A stretch of 17,225 nucleotides of DNA from JADFRG01 sp964590515 (GTDB taxonomy: Bacteria > Chloroflexota > Anaerolineae > Anaerolineales > E44-bin32), in assembly GCA_964590515.1 (NCBI GenBank), contig CAZPZD010000047.1, positions 1 to 17,225 of the forward strand. The letters run 5' to 3'. The notes beneath the pieces were generated by a model. That model was given only the letters and a program-made list of their open reading frames with translations, searched no databases and was not told the DNA's origin. Positions within the stretch are counted from its first letter, which is position 1; each line of letters starts with the position of its first letter. A program made the translations under genes and the position numbers. Positions 1-7,007 of the stretch are shown piece by piece.

Positions 1-1328
1 GTGGTCAGCTGCCATTCCCGACCCAGCGCGTCCATCAACTTGAGATCGATCTTGGGTCCGTAGAAAGTGGCCTCCCCCTCATCGATCTGATAAGGGATCT
101 CGGCGCGTTCGAGTGCGGATTGCAGCGCCTGAGTCGGACCCTCCCACAGCTCGGCCGAACCGGCAGCCTTGGCCGGATCTCGAGTGGCCAGATAGGCGTG
201 GAAGTCCTGGAATCCGAATGAGCGCAGGATGTGCAGGCTGAAGGCCAGAGTGCGGTCGATCTCCTCGGGCATTTGATCCGGCCGGCAGAAGAGGTGGGCA
301 TCGTCCTGGGTGAAGCCCCGGACGCGGAGCACGCCGTGCAGCACGCCGCTGCGCTCGTAGCGATAGACCGTCCCCCACTCCGCATATCGCTGCGGTAAGT
401 CTCTATAGGAGCGGGTCTTGCTCTTGTAGATCTCTACATGGAAAGGGCAGTTCATCGGCTTGAGGTAATACTGCTGGCCCTCGAGCTCGACCGGCGGGAA
501 CATGCCGTCCTTGTACCACTCCAGATGGCCACTGGTCTCCCAGAGCTGGGCCTTGCCGACGTGCGGCGAGTACACGAATTGATAACCGGCTCGCTCGTGT
601 TCGGATCGGCAGAAGTCCTCGGTGATCTTGCGCACCAGCCCGCCCTTCGGATGCCACAGAATCAGACCGGGACCGACCTTGTCGCTGATGCTAAAGAGAT
701 CGAGTTCGCGCCCGAGCCGGCGATGGTCCCGCCGGCGGGCCTCTTCGAGCCGCCAGAGGTGCTGCTCAAGCTCCTCGCCAGTCAGCCAGGCCGTGCCGTA
801 GATCCGCTGCAGCATGGTCCGCCGCTCGTCGCCGCGCCAGTAGGCCCCGGCCACGTTGATCAGCTTAAGGGCGTCTGGATTGATGCGGCCGGTGTGCTCG
901 ACATGCGGGCCGCGGCACAGATCGGTGAAACTGTCGTGGGTATAGATCGAGATTTCGGGCTTCTCTTTGATCGGCTCGCCGTACTCGTCCACGCCTCCGG
1001 CCTCGAGGCCCTCGATCAGTTCCTGTTTGTAGGGTTGATCCGCGAAAAGCTTCCGGGCCTCCGCGGCGCTGACCACCCGCTTGGCAAATGGATGGTTGCC
1101 CCCGATGATCTCGCGCATCCGTCGCTCAATCCCCTCCAGGTCCTCCGGGGTCAGCGGTCGAGGCAGCTCGAAGTCGTAGTAGAACCCGTCGGCAATTGGC
1201 GGCCCGATGGCCAGCTTGGCCTGGCCCGGAAACATCTCTAGCACTGCCTGGGCCATGACGTGGGCGGCCGAGTGCCGGAGCCGGTAAAGCTCCGACTCCT
1301 CGTAGCGTGGTTCTCTTGGCTTGGACAT
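1..1328 (-). CDS. thrS: Threonine--tRNA ligase, 3' end beyond window, lacks TGS domain
   Basis: Cytoplasmic class II synthetase that charges tRNA-Thr. The 442 visible codons give the editing (N2) domain at about residues 15-185, with the HSAAH motif (H19, H23) and the CRGPH motif (C138, H142), followed by the catalytic core with motif 1 (LWHPKGGLVRK, about 224-234), the zinc Cys in MNCPFH (C294), motif 2 (YRYERSGVLHG, about 322-332) and the second zinc ligand in DDAH (H345). The frame runs off the left edge before motif 3 and the anticodon-binding domain. The ATG at 1328 has AGGAGG six bases upstream (1335-1340). The usual N-terminal TGS domain of about 60 residues is absent and cannot lie upstream, because the leader terminator ends about 50 bases before the start. 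The T-box leader indicates control by uncharged tRNA-Thr. Confidence 0.97.
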   Translation of the reverse strand, partial: MSKPREPRYEESELYRLRHSAAHVMAQAVLEMFPGQAKLAIGPPIADGFYYDFELPRPLTPEDLEGIERRMREIIGGNHPFAKRVVSAAEARKLFADQPYKQELIEGLEAGGVDEYGEPIKEKPEISIYTHDSFTDLCRGPHVEHTGRINPDALKLINVAGAYWRGDERRTMLQRIYGTAWLTGEELEQHLWRLEEARRRDHRRLGRELDLFSISDKVGPGLILWHPKGGLVRKITEDFCRSEHERAGYQFVYSPHVGKAQLWETSGHLEWYKDGMFPPVELEGQQYYLKPMNCPFHVEIYKSKTRSYRDLPQRYAEWGTVYRYERSGVLHGVLRVRGFTQDDAHLFCRPDQMPEEIDRTLAFSLHILRSFGFQDFHAYLATRDPAKAAGSAELWEGPTQALQSALERAEIPYQIDEGEATFYGPKIDLKLMDALGREWQLT

Positions 1329-1379
1329 CTCAGACCTCCTCAACCTTGCGCAGCCCGAATCTAGCCGGGCGCTGCTCTA

Positions 1380-1422
1380 TCCACACAAAACAAACGGCTC
1401 TTGCCCGACTGGGGCAAGAGCC
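1380..1422 (-). terminator. Intrinsic terminator of the T-box leader
   Basis: A perfect 11-bp stem (GGCTCTTGCCC pairing with GGGCAAGAGCC, 1396-1422) with a five-base loop is followed on the minus strand by GTTTGTTTTGTG. It sits directly after the T-box sequence, as expected for the terminator that competes with the antiterminator. Confidence 0.93.
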
Positions 1423-1720
1423 GACGCTCTCGCGGTTCCACCCAGATTGACCGCCAGCCTCGGTAGGACTGCGATCAGTCCGAAGCTGTCAGGCCATCTT
1501 TGCTAGCCTGTAACGGGGCTCAACCGGTCGCCCTATCCTCCCGGTGCCTGACCTCGGCCAGTATTGAACTCGCCGACTTCGATCGCTGCCCAGCTCCGGG
1601 CCTTAAGGTTTCCGCTCGCGGGGGGTTTTCGTCGGCTGGAGCACCGAGGGTCTCTCAGTCTGGGGATCCTCGTTCCTGTGAGCGCCGCGCTCCGACTACT
1701 CGTCCCGGTCGTCGCGTTTA
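1385..1720 (-). ncRNA. T-box riboswitch leader of thrS
   Basis: On the minus strand, 1443-1431 reads GGGTGGAACCGCG, the conserved T-box sequence whose central bases contact the 3' end of uncharged tRNA. It is preceded by the antiterminator-type GGTCAATCT context and followed by the terminator hairpin. A stem I-type region with GGGACGAGTAG and a loop containing AGAGA lies at about 1705-1640. Binding of uncharged tRNA-Thr should favour the antiterminator and allow thrS transcription. I could not fold the leader, so the specifier is not fixed: candidates are ACC near 1612 or ACT near 1563. The 5' limit is approximate, since the leader begins almost directly after tRNA-Val. Confidence 0.9.
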
Positions 1721-1734
1721 GCTATTCAATTGTG

Positions 1735-1808
1735 TGGGCGGTATAGGATTTGAACCTACGACCTCATGCATGTCAAGCATGCGCTCTAACCAACTGAGCT
1801 AACCGCCC
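1735..1808 (-). tRNA. tRNA-Val (anticodon GAC)
   Basis: The minus strand folds as a full cloverleaf: a 7-bp acceptor stem GGGCGGT/ACCGCCC, D stem GCTC/GAGC, anticodon stem CATGC/GCATG with loop TTGACAT (anticodon GAC), a five-base variable loop, T arm with TTCAAAT, and discriminator A at 1735. The 3' CCA is not encoded; the following bases are CAC. The gene lies head to tail with the thrS leader. Confidence 0.96.
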
Positions 1809-1817
1809 GGCAACAGG

Positions 1818-1846
1818 ATTATAAGGGCTGGACCTACCGGAGGCAA
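1818..1846 (-). promoter_or_regulatory. Promoter for tRNA-Val (and possibly thrS leader)
   Basis: On the minus strand TTGCCT (1846-1841) and a perfect TATAAT (1823-1818) are separated by 17 bases. The expected transcription start, at about 1811, is just upstream of the mature tRNA 5' end at 1808. I see no better promoter between the tRNA 3' end and the T-box leader, so this promoter may also serve thrS. Confidence 0.85.
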
Positions 1847-2261
1847 TCCTTCGAGTCGCCTCTTGATTTGAAGTTTGACCCGTACGTAGGCAACTTGAAT
1901 TAGACCTATCTTCTGGAGGTCGTCTCAGTTTGTCCCTCATTTGAGCAGTCCGAGCTCATCCTTGCAAAGAATTCCCGATAGCCATGGTGTCCTAGCCTCA
2001 ATTAGCTTGCTTCCGAATTGCTGGGTGCGAGCCACACTGAACCCTTCGATAAACTCCCATACCCGGCGGCAACTGGACATGCTGCCGTTACCCGAATAAG
2101 CGCCTCGCCATTCATGGCCGCTTCGGATTCTCCCCCTGCCGGATGACTAGATGCATCGCTCCGGACGCACTCTGGCTTCTACGGGGTCTCCAACGGGTTG
2201 GCCTTCGCCAGCGGAATGACTCTCGGCCACATAGCTAGCCATAAGTGCCGTCGGGTAGTCC
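1847..2261. other. Gene-free interval, possibly degenerate
   Basis: About 415 bases between the tRNA-Val promoter and the toxin-antitoxin promoter hold no gene I can support. The composition is less GC-rich than the flanking genes. On the minus strand one frame stays open from 2341 to a TGA at 1937-1939 except for one TAG at 2147-2149. The second part has a protein-like look but no recognised motif. It may be a gene relic or chance. Confidence 0.5.
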
Positions 2262-2299
2262 TTGGCTCCCTTGAGTTTTCGCTGATAATGAGTTATCAT
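2262..2299 (+). promoter_or_regulatory. Candidate promoter of the AbiE-like module
   Basis: Two overlapping possibilities are visible. One is TTGAGT (2271-2276), 17 bases, TATCAT (2294-2299). The other is TTGGCT (2262-2267), 16 bases, GATAAT (2284-2289). The second -10 box is part of a perfect six-base inverted repeat, TGATAA-TGAG-TTATCA (2283-2298). Both end at or just before the operator repeats, which is a position suited to repression. Confidence 0.55.
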
Positions 2300-2348
2300 G
2301 GCCATGTTAATTACCTTGGCCACGATAGTTAACACGGCCATGGTATCT
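2295..2348 (+). repeat. Three tandem 18-bp operator-like repeats
   Basis: Three adjacent 18-base units (2295-2312, 2313-2330, 2331-2348) share 11 of 18 columns, with an invariant GGCCA core repeating exactly every 18 bases (GGCC at 2300, 2318, 2336). Unit cores are quasi-palindromic (CATGGCCATG is perfect). Units 1 and 3 also form an inverted pair centred on the GGCC of unit 2. They overlap or follow the candidate -10 and end 20 bases before the antitoxin start, as expected of autoregulatory sites. Confidence 0.7.
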
Positions 2349-2367
2349 CACGCGGGAGATGAAAGGC

Positions 2368-3528
2368 ATGAAGAACCAAGAACCTCCCCAAAAGTCCGAT
2401 GCGCGCCAACGCGAGAGGCACGCCGAATCCCTCTTGGTTGCGATATTCAAGAAAGCCGGCTGGGATGTCAAGCACTCTCCTCACAGCGAGCGCGACCAGT
2501 TTCGGCCCGACTTGGTGGTCCGACGGCCCGGGATCGCCTACGCCGTCGAGGTGAGGGCAGGCCCCGAAGGTCGCAGCGATCGCCTTGTGCCTCTCATGGC
2601 CCAAGCCGTGCTCCAGTCGGCGCGCGCCGCCGGCCAGAAAGCCGCGCCTCTCGCGGTGGTTGCTGCGCCGAAGATCTCCCGGCGCGTAGCCGAGCAGGTG
2701 ATCAAGTTCGCTGAAGACTACGCACCAGACGCGGCCGCCGGCATCATCGACTTCGATGGCCTCCGTATGTTCCAAGGCCCTCACCTCGAGGAGATGAACG
2801 CGCTTGCTAAGGATATTCCACCCTCGGTCAGACGGTCGGTGCGCGACTCGGGCGATATCTTCTCTGATCTGAGCCAGTGGATGCTGAAGGTGTTGCTCGC
2901 CCCGGAGCTACCAGACAGGCTGCTCTCGGCACCGCGAGGGCAGTATCGGAACGCGTCGCAGCTTGCTCGCGCCGCCAACGTTTCGGTGATGAGTGCGTAC
3001 CGTTTCGTCCGGCATCTCCAGCGCGAGGGCTACCTCCACGAATCGGCACCCTACCTGAACCTCGTACGCCGCGAAGACCTGTTCAGTCGTTGGCAGGGTT
3101 TGTCGGTCCGCTTGGTTAGAGAAGTGCCGATGCGTTTCGTGCTCCCGGGCGACGCGCAAGCCCAGCTCAGCAAGATGCTGAGCAGCGGACGGGCATGCCT
3201 AGCGCTGTTCGCCGCAGCGGACGCTCTAAAGCTCGGGTTCGTTCACGGCGTACCACCGTACGTGTACGTCCAGCGCGTTCAGCCTGCGAGCCTGGCCGCC
3301 TGGAGAAATCTGAGAGCGTGCGGGCCTGGTGAACCTCCGGATGTCATCGTCCGGCAGGCTCCGGCGCCACAATCGGTATTTCGAGGGATGGTCCGGCCGG
3401 GAGGAATGGCAGCCTCCGACGTTCTGCAGGTCTGGGTTGACGTCGCTGGACACCCCTCGCGAGGACGTGAGCAGGCCGACCTGGTCCGCAGACGCGTGCT
3501 GGACCACATCATTGAGGGAGTCCGCTGA
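2368..3528 (+). CDS. AbiEi-like antitoxin/regulator with PD-(D/E)XK-like N-terminal domain
   Basis: A 386-residue protein, likely the antitoxin and autorepressor of a type IV (AbiE-like) toxin-antitoxin pair. Residues about 15-135 resemble a restriction-endonuclease-like fold: a helix (AESLLVAIFKKAGW), then RPDLVV with D48 and YAVEVR with E61 and R63, that is D...ExR with Arg where an active nuclease usually has Lys. Residues about 193-226 form a winged helix (NASQLARAANVSVMSAYRFV, then REGYLHE), as in AbiEi regulators. The C-terminal part (about 230-386) matches the type of region that neutralises the toxin in the family. The start ATG at 2368 has GGGAGA eight bases upstream; the ATG at 2359 abuts that site and is less likely. 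The stop lies one base before the partner gene. Family assignment is from architecture and context, not a search. Confidence 0.75.
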   Translation: MKNQEPPQKSDARQRERHAESLLVAIFKKAGWDVKHSPHSERDQFRPDLVVRRPGIAYAVEVRAGPEGRSDRLVPLMAQAVLQSARAAGQKAAPLAVVAAPKISRRVAEQVIKFAEDYAPDAAAGIIDFDGLRMFQGPHLEEMNALAKDIPPSVRRSVRDSGDIFSDLSQWMLKVLLAPELPDRLLSAPRGQYRNASQLARAANVSVMSAYRFVRHLQREGYLHESAPYLNLVRREDLFSRWQGLSVRLVREVPMRFVLPGDAQAQLSKMLSSGRACLALFAAADALKLGFVHGVPPYVYVQRVQPASLAAWRNLRACGPGEPPDVIVRQAPAPQSVFRGMVRPGGMAASDVLQVWVDVAGHPSRGREQADLVRRRVLDHIIEGVR

Positions 3529-3529
3529 C

Positions 3530-4357
3530 ATGGAGGATTTCGCAGCTTTCGCGCGCCTCATCACGGCCCTCGGACCTTGGCTCAGTCAATTGGTTGTGGT
3601 GGGCGGGTGGGCGCATCGGCTGCATCGGTTTCATCCCCTGGGCAACCGACCAGCGCATCTACCTCTACGCACGCGCGATGCCGACCTTGCCTTCTCGACG
3701 GATGCAGCCCTAGCTGGCGATCTCCACAGGGCATTGAGGGACGCTGGCTTCACCGAGGAGCTGTTTGGAGACGTCACATCTCCTGCGACGCACTATCACC
3801 TCGGGGAGGAGGACGCGGGCTTCTACGCGGAGTTCCTGACGCCGCTCTATGGTAGCGTAGTGAAGCGCGGCGGAGCGCCCGACGCCACTGATTCGAGGGG
3901 CGGAGTCACGGCGCAGAAGCTGCGGTACTTGGACCTGCTGCTTGTTTCTCCCTGGAGCGTCCGGGTCGGACCCAAGCTCGGCGTGCCCGTTGCGGCCGAC
4001 GTGGATGTGCAGGTGCCGAACCCGACCAGCTTCATTGTCCAGAAGGTGCTCATTCATTCGGACAGGCGTGGCAGCAAGAAGGCCCAGGATGTTATCTACA
4101 TCTACGACACGCTGGTGCTGTTCGGCGCTTCGCTGGACGAATTGCATCGGCTGTGGGTCGATCAAATTCGCCCAGCCATGCACCCCACGACAGCCAAGCG
4201 AGCCGAGACGATCGCTCGGGAGTTGTTCGCCGACGTTACGGACACGATTCGCGAAGCGGCGCAAATGCCGCAAGACCGGCGGCTCACGCCTGAGAACATC
4301 CGAGCCGCATGCGAGTACGGCCTGGAGCAGATCCTTGGGGCGCCCGGAAAACGTTGA
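3530..4357 (+). CDS. AbiEii/MenT-like nucleotidyltransferase toxin
   Basis: A 275-residue cytosolic protein with nucleotidyltransferase features. VVVGGWAHRLH (GG at 25-26) is followed by LRTRDADLAF (D50, D52), the paired metal-binding Asp residues. A C-terminal set QKVLIHSDRRGSKKAQDV (K172, R179-180, K183-184, D187) corresponds to the Lys and Lys-Asp motifs of AbiEii proteins. Known relatives transfer nucleotides, for example to tRNA in MenT, and arrest growth; the substrate here is unknown. GAGGGAG (3514-3520) lies nine bases before the ATG, inside the end of the antitoxin gene, so the two are surely co-expressed. Starts further upstream in this frame (3329) run inside the antitoxin gene and are rejected. 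A non-toxic NTase role cannot be excluded. Confidence 0.8.
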   Translation: MEDFAAFARLITALGPWLSQLVVVGGWAHRLHRFHPLGNRPAHLPLRTRDADLAFSTDAALAGDLHRALRDAGFTEELFGDVTSPATHYHLGEEDAGFYAEFLTPLYGSVVKRGGAPDATDSRGGVTAQKLRYLDLLLVSPWSVRVGPKLGVPVAADVDVQVPNPTSFIVQKVLIHSDRRGSKKAQDVIYIYDTLVLFGASLDELHRLWVDQIRPAMHPTTAKRAETIARELFADVTDTIREAAQMPQDRRLTPENIRAACEYGLEQILGAPGKR

Positions 4358-4498
4358 TGGCCTTGCCGAGGGATCTGCTTCCACTGTGCACCACAAGTGT
4401 GTCAATTGAGGCCCCGTAGACAAGGTACCCATGTGAAGGAAGGATCATCGTGAAGTTCTCGGCTGTTTGCCGACGGCTCAGTCGGGCACAGAGCCGGA

Positions 4499-4507
4499 TG
4501 CTATAAT
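4499..4507 (+). promoter_or_regulatory. Extended -10 promoter for the DsbA-like gene
   Basis: TGCTATAAT gives a perfect TATAAT with an upstream TG (extended -10). The -35 region is poor (CAGTCG at 17 bases), as tolerated for extended -10 promoters. It lies 31 bases before the proposed TTG start. Confidence 0.65.
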
Positions 4508-4537
4508 CCCGCCGCTCTCGGGGAGCCGTGGATCGAG

Positions 4538-5281
4538 TTGGCTGACGAGCTGCCGACAGTCGAAACCGCGCCAGGTGTGGAGCCGATGCCGGTCGGAGAT
4601 GACCGGCGTTACATCCACATTCGGCGGAGCCACTTTTACGCCGCCCTGCTGCCGCTAGCCTTTGCAGCCGGGCTGGCCTACGGCTACCTGCTGTGGGGCG
4701 GCGCCTCTCCCCAGCTGGACGCCGCTTCCAGCGATGCGGCCGGGTTCTCGATCGCCGGCCGAATCGAGGTCGACCCGCAAGACGATCCCTCGATCGGGCC
4801 ACTGGATGCGCCAGTCACGATCATCGAGTTCAGCGATTTCAACTGCCCCTACTGCCGGCAGTGGCATCTGGAAGTCTTCGAGGAGCTCTTGGCAGCCTAT
4901 CCGACTCAGGTCCGGTTCGTCTACAAAGACTTCCCGATCGTGGGCGAAGGGACCCCCGGCTTTGCGGCTGCCGAGGCGGCCAACTGCGCCGGCGAACAAG
5001 GAGCGTACTGGGAATACCACAACGCCCTGTTCTCGGGGGACTATCCGTTCGCCCGGACCGGCTTCGAAGCCGCCGGCCGCCTGCTCGAGCTCGACCTCCC
5101 AGCACTGATGGAGTGCACCGAGAGCGGTCGCCACGCCGCCGAAGTTGACGCAGACTTCCGTTACGGGGCCGACCTGGGAGTCACCGGAACGCCAACCTTC
5201 TTCATCAATGGCATCCCGCTCATCGGCGCCCAGCCGCTGTTGCGGTTCGTTGAACTGATCAACTCCGAACTGGGCAGATGA
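4538..5281 (+). CDS. Membrane-anchored DsbA-family thiol-disulfide oxidoreductase
   Basis: A 247-residue protein with a short charged cytoplasmic N-terminus, one membrane segment (about 33-54) and an exported thioredoxin-fold domain. IIEFSDFNCPYCRQWH carries the CPYC active site (C103, C106), and VTGTPTFFING gives the cis-Pro (P219) next to the active site. C150 and C193 lie in the helical insertion and could form a second disulfide. The type forms or shuffles disulfides in exported proteins. The TTG start has GGGGAG 12 bases upstream, which is rather far; the ATG at 4586 (GTGGAG just upstream) is a possible alternative and would keep the anchor. It is transcribed alone from the extended -10 promoter. 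Confidence 0.9.
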   Translation: MADELPTVETAPGVEPMPVGDDRRYIHIRRSHFYAALLPLAFAAGLAYGYLLWGGASPQLDAASSDAAGFSIAGRIEVDPQDDPSIGPLDAPVTIIEFSDFNCPYCRQWHLEVFEELLAAYPTQVRFVYKDFPIVGEGTPGFAAAEAANCAGEQGAYWEYHNALFSGDYPFARTGFEAAGRLLELDLPALMECTESGRHAAEVDADFRYGADLGVTGTPTFFINGIPLIGAQPLLRFVELINSELGR

Positions 5282-5370
5282 GCACACACAGTTAACACAT
5301 CGAATTCATCTGCGGTTAATTTCGCGATGGTAGAACCTCGCGAGTTGCGGCACTTTGCCGGGAGGTGTGT

Positions 5371-5888
5371 ATGAGCGAGAAAAGGTTCTCGGTTGGGATT
5401 GTGATCGTATTGGTCCTGCTTGGGGTGGGGATCGCGGCCGGCTCAATGGTCTCCGGGGTCTTCCTCGGCTATCAGTGGGGGAGGTCGGCAGGAAGATCTC
5501 ACGCTCTAACGCGGGCACCTGGATTCATGCCCCGCGGCGTCGAGCCATTCCTGGGCGAAGTGCTCCCGCAGTTCGGGCTACCCGAGCTCAGACGAGTGGA
5601 ACGCCCATTCCTCGGGGTCAGCTTCCAGATGGTGACGGAGGAACTCGCCAGGCAAGAGGATTTGGGTGCGGACCAGGGTGCCTGGGTCACCCAGGTGGTT
5701 CCTGGCAGCCCTGCTGCTGAGGCTGGACTGCAAGAAGGTGACCTCATCCAACAGGTTGACGAACAGGACGTCGATGGCAAGCACCCCCTTCCGGACCTAA
5801 TCAACGCCCATCAGCCCGGCGACCGGATCGAGCTCGCGGTCCTGCGCGGTCGGAGAGAGCTCAGAGTTGAGGTTGAGCTCGGAACCCG
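5371..5888 (+). CDS. Membrane-anchored PDZ-domain protein, 3' end lost in gap
   Basis: The 172 readable codons show a transmembrane helix (about 7-33) and then a PDZ domain (about 80-170) with the carboxylate-loop type motif PFLGVSF and the typical stretch GAWVTQVVPGSPAAEAGL followed by EGDLIQQVD. No serine protease domain precedes the PDZ, unlike HtrA/DegP, and the layout leaves little room for one, so this is probably a scaffold or regulator at the outer face of the membrane. The ATG at 5371 has GGGAGG five bases upstream; a GTG at 5365 overlaps that site. The reading frame enters the N run at 5889 close to the expected end of the PDZ domain, so only a short tail may be missing. Confidence 0.85.
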
Positions 5889-5988
5889 NNNNNNNNNNNN
5901 NNNNNNNNNNNNNNNNNNNNNNNNNNNNNNNNNNNNNNNNNNNNNNNNNNNNNNNNNNNNNNNNNNNNNNNNNNNNNNNNNNNNNNNN
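5889..5988. other. Assembly gap, exactly 100 N
   Basis: The run of 100 N is the usual placeholder for a scaffold gap of unknown length. It removes the 3' end of the PDZ gene, any spacer or promoter, and the start of the EamA gene. A reading frame that appears to cross the gap (5365-6033) is an artefact of the placeholder length. Confidence 0.99.
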
Positions 5989-5990
5989 CC

Positions 5991-6875
5991 CAACCCGATC
6001 CGCCCAGCCAGGCGGACTCTGCAAGAGACGTAGCTGGCTACGCCGCGCTGGCTGCCGGGACTCTCAGCCTGGGGCTCTCTGCGATTCTCGTCCGATCGGC
6101 CGGCGCTCCGGGAGTGGTCAGCAGCTTCTACCGGATGCTGATCGCAACCCTGCTGCTGGCGGTCCCGTTCTTCCGACGCATTCAAACCAAAAGCCCTCCG
6201 ACTCGCCGGGCAATCTGGATCGCAGTCCTGGGCGGGACCCTCTTCGCCGCCGACCTAGCCACCTGGGCGACCGGAGTCACCCTCAGTGGGGCAACCGCCC
6301 CCACTCTGCTCGCCAACACGGCGCCGGTCTGGGTCGGAATTGGGACCCTGGTCTTCTTTCGCAGGAGACTGCGGACCGGCTTCTGGTTGGGCACCCTGCT
6401 GGCACTCTTGGGAGCCGGTCTGGTGCTGGGGATCGAGACCGGTGACAAGGTCGCCGGCTCGGCTCTGGGTCTGATCGCCGGGGTATTCTACGGCGGATAC
6501 TTCCTCGTCACCCAGCGCGGCCGGGATCTGCTGGACTCCCTCACTTACTTTTGGCTGGCCTCGGCCAGCTCCGCGGTCGTCCTGCTGCTGCTCGTTGTCG
6601 GATTCCGGATGCCGCTTACCGGTTACCCGGCCAGTTCCTACCTGAACTTCTTGGCGATGGGGGTCATCACTCAGGTATTCGGCTATCTCGCGGTCAGTTA
6701 CGCCCTCGGCCGTTTCCCGGCTTCAATCGTCGCGCCCACCTTGCTCGGCCAACCCGTGATTACCGCGCTGCTCGCGGTCCCGTTGCTTGGAGAAATGCTG
6801 GCTCCAGGCCAGATCCTGGGAGGGGCGGCAGTCCTTGCTGGTGTTGTGATCGTTCACCGCGGCCAGTCAAACTAG
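5991..6875 (+). CDS. EamA/DMT-family transporter, 5' end in gap
   Basis: An inner-membrane drug/metabolite-type transporter with about ten hydrophobic segments in two EamA repeats. The frame is open back to the gap: 294 residues are visible, beginning QPDPPSQADSARDVAGYAAL, so the first membrane helix (AALAAGTLSLGLSAILV) is present and only the first residues are missing. First repeat landmarks include SSFYRMLIATLLLAVP and the TGVTLSGATAPTLLANTAP region; the second repeat ends in LLGEMLAPGQILGGAAVL, the typical closing motif. The GTG at 6114 lies inside helix 2 and is not the true start. The substrate is not predictable. Confidence 0.93.
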   Translation, partial: QPDPPSQADSARDVAGYAALAAGTLSLGLSAILVRSAGAPGVVSSFYRMLIATLLLAVPFFRRIQTKSPPTRRAIWIAVLGGTLFAADLATWATGVTLSGATAPTLLANTAPVWVGIGTLVFFRRRLRTGFWLGTLLALLGAGLVLGIETGDKVAGSALGLIAGVFYGGYFLVTQRGRDLLDSLTYFWLASASSAVVLLLLVVGFRMPLTGYPASSYLNFLAMGVITQVFGYLAVSYALGRFPASIVAPTLLGQPVITALLAVPLLGEMLAPGQILGGAAVLAGVVIVHRGQSN

Positions 6876-7007
6876 CCTCCCCGACGTCCCGCAAGATCGA
6901 GCAGGCCGGGACGCAGGTATACTTCCAGAAAGCGGCGGGGATCCTTATTGTCTGTCTTCCCCATGATCCCCCGCGGCCTCGACATTCTCCAGATGGAGGT
7001 CGATCCG

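Noticed and set aside
438..1241. A 267-codon plus-strand open frame
   Set aside because: It lies wholly antisense to thrS, whose minus-strand product shows every expected ThrRS motif; the plus-strand product has no recognisable family.
1753..1780. Perfect TTGACA in tRNA-Val as a -35 box for a separate thrS promoter
   Set aside because: TTGACA is simply the anticodon loop of tRNA-Val(GAC), and the hexamer 17 bases downstream (TCAAAT) is the T loop with a weak match to a -10 box. Both are fixed by tRNA structure.
1735..2348. tRNA-Val as an integration site for the AbiE-like module
   Set aside because: Integrases normally use the tRNA 3' end, which here faces the thrS leader; the module lies on the 5' side, and I see no duplicated tRNA end, integrase gene or direct repeats.
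2298..2714. Plus-strand frame starting MAMLITLATIVNTAMVS
   Set aside because: It begins inside the three operator-like repeats and then runs out of frame through the antitoxin gene; its start is a by-product of the repeats.
3329..3529. Long upstream extension of the nucleotidyltransferase
   Set aside because: This stretch overlaps the antitoxin gene in another frame, while the ATG at 3530 has a good ribosome-binding site and starts the recognisable domain.
5365..6033. A single frame joining the PDZ gene to sequence beyond the N run
   Set aside because: The join depends on the arbitrary 100-N length; after the gap the real coding frame is that of the EamA transporter.
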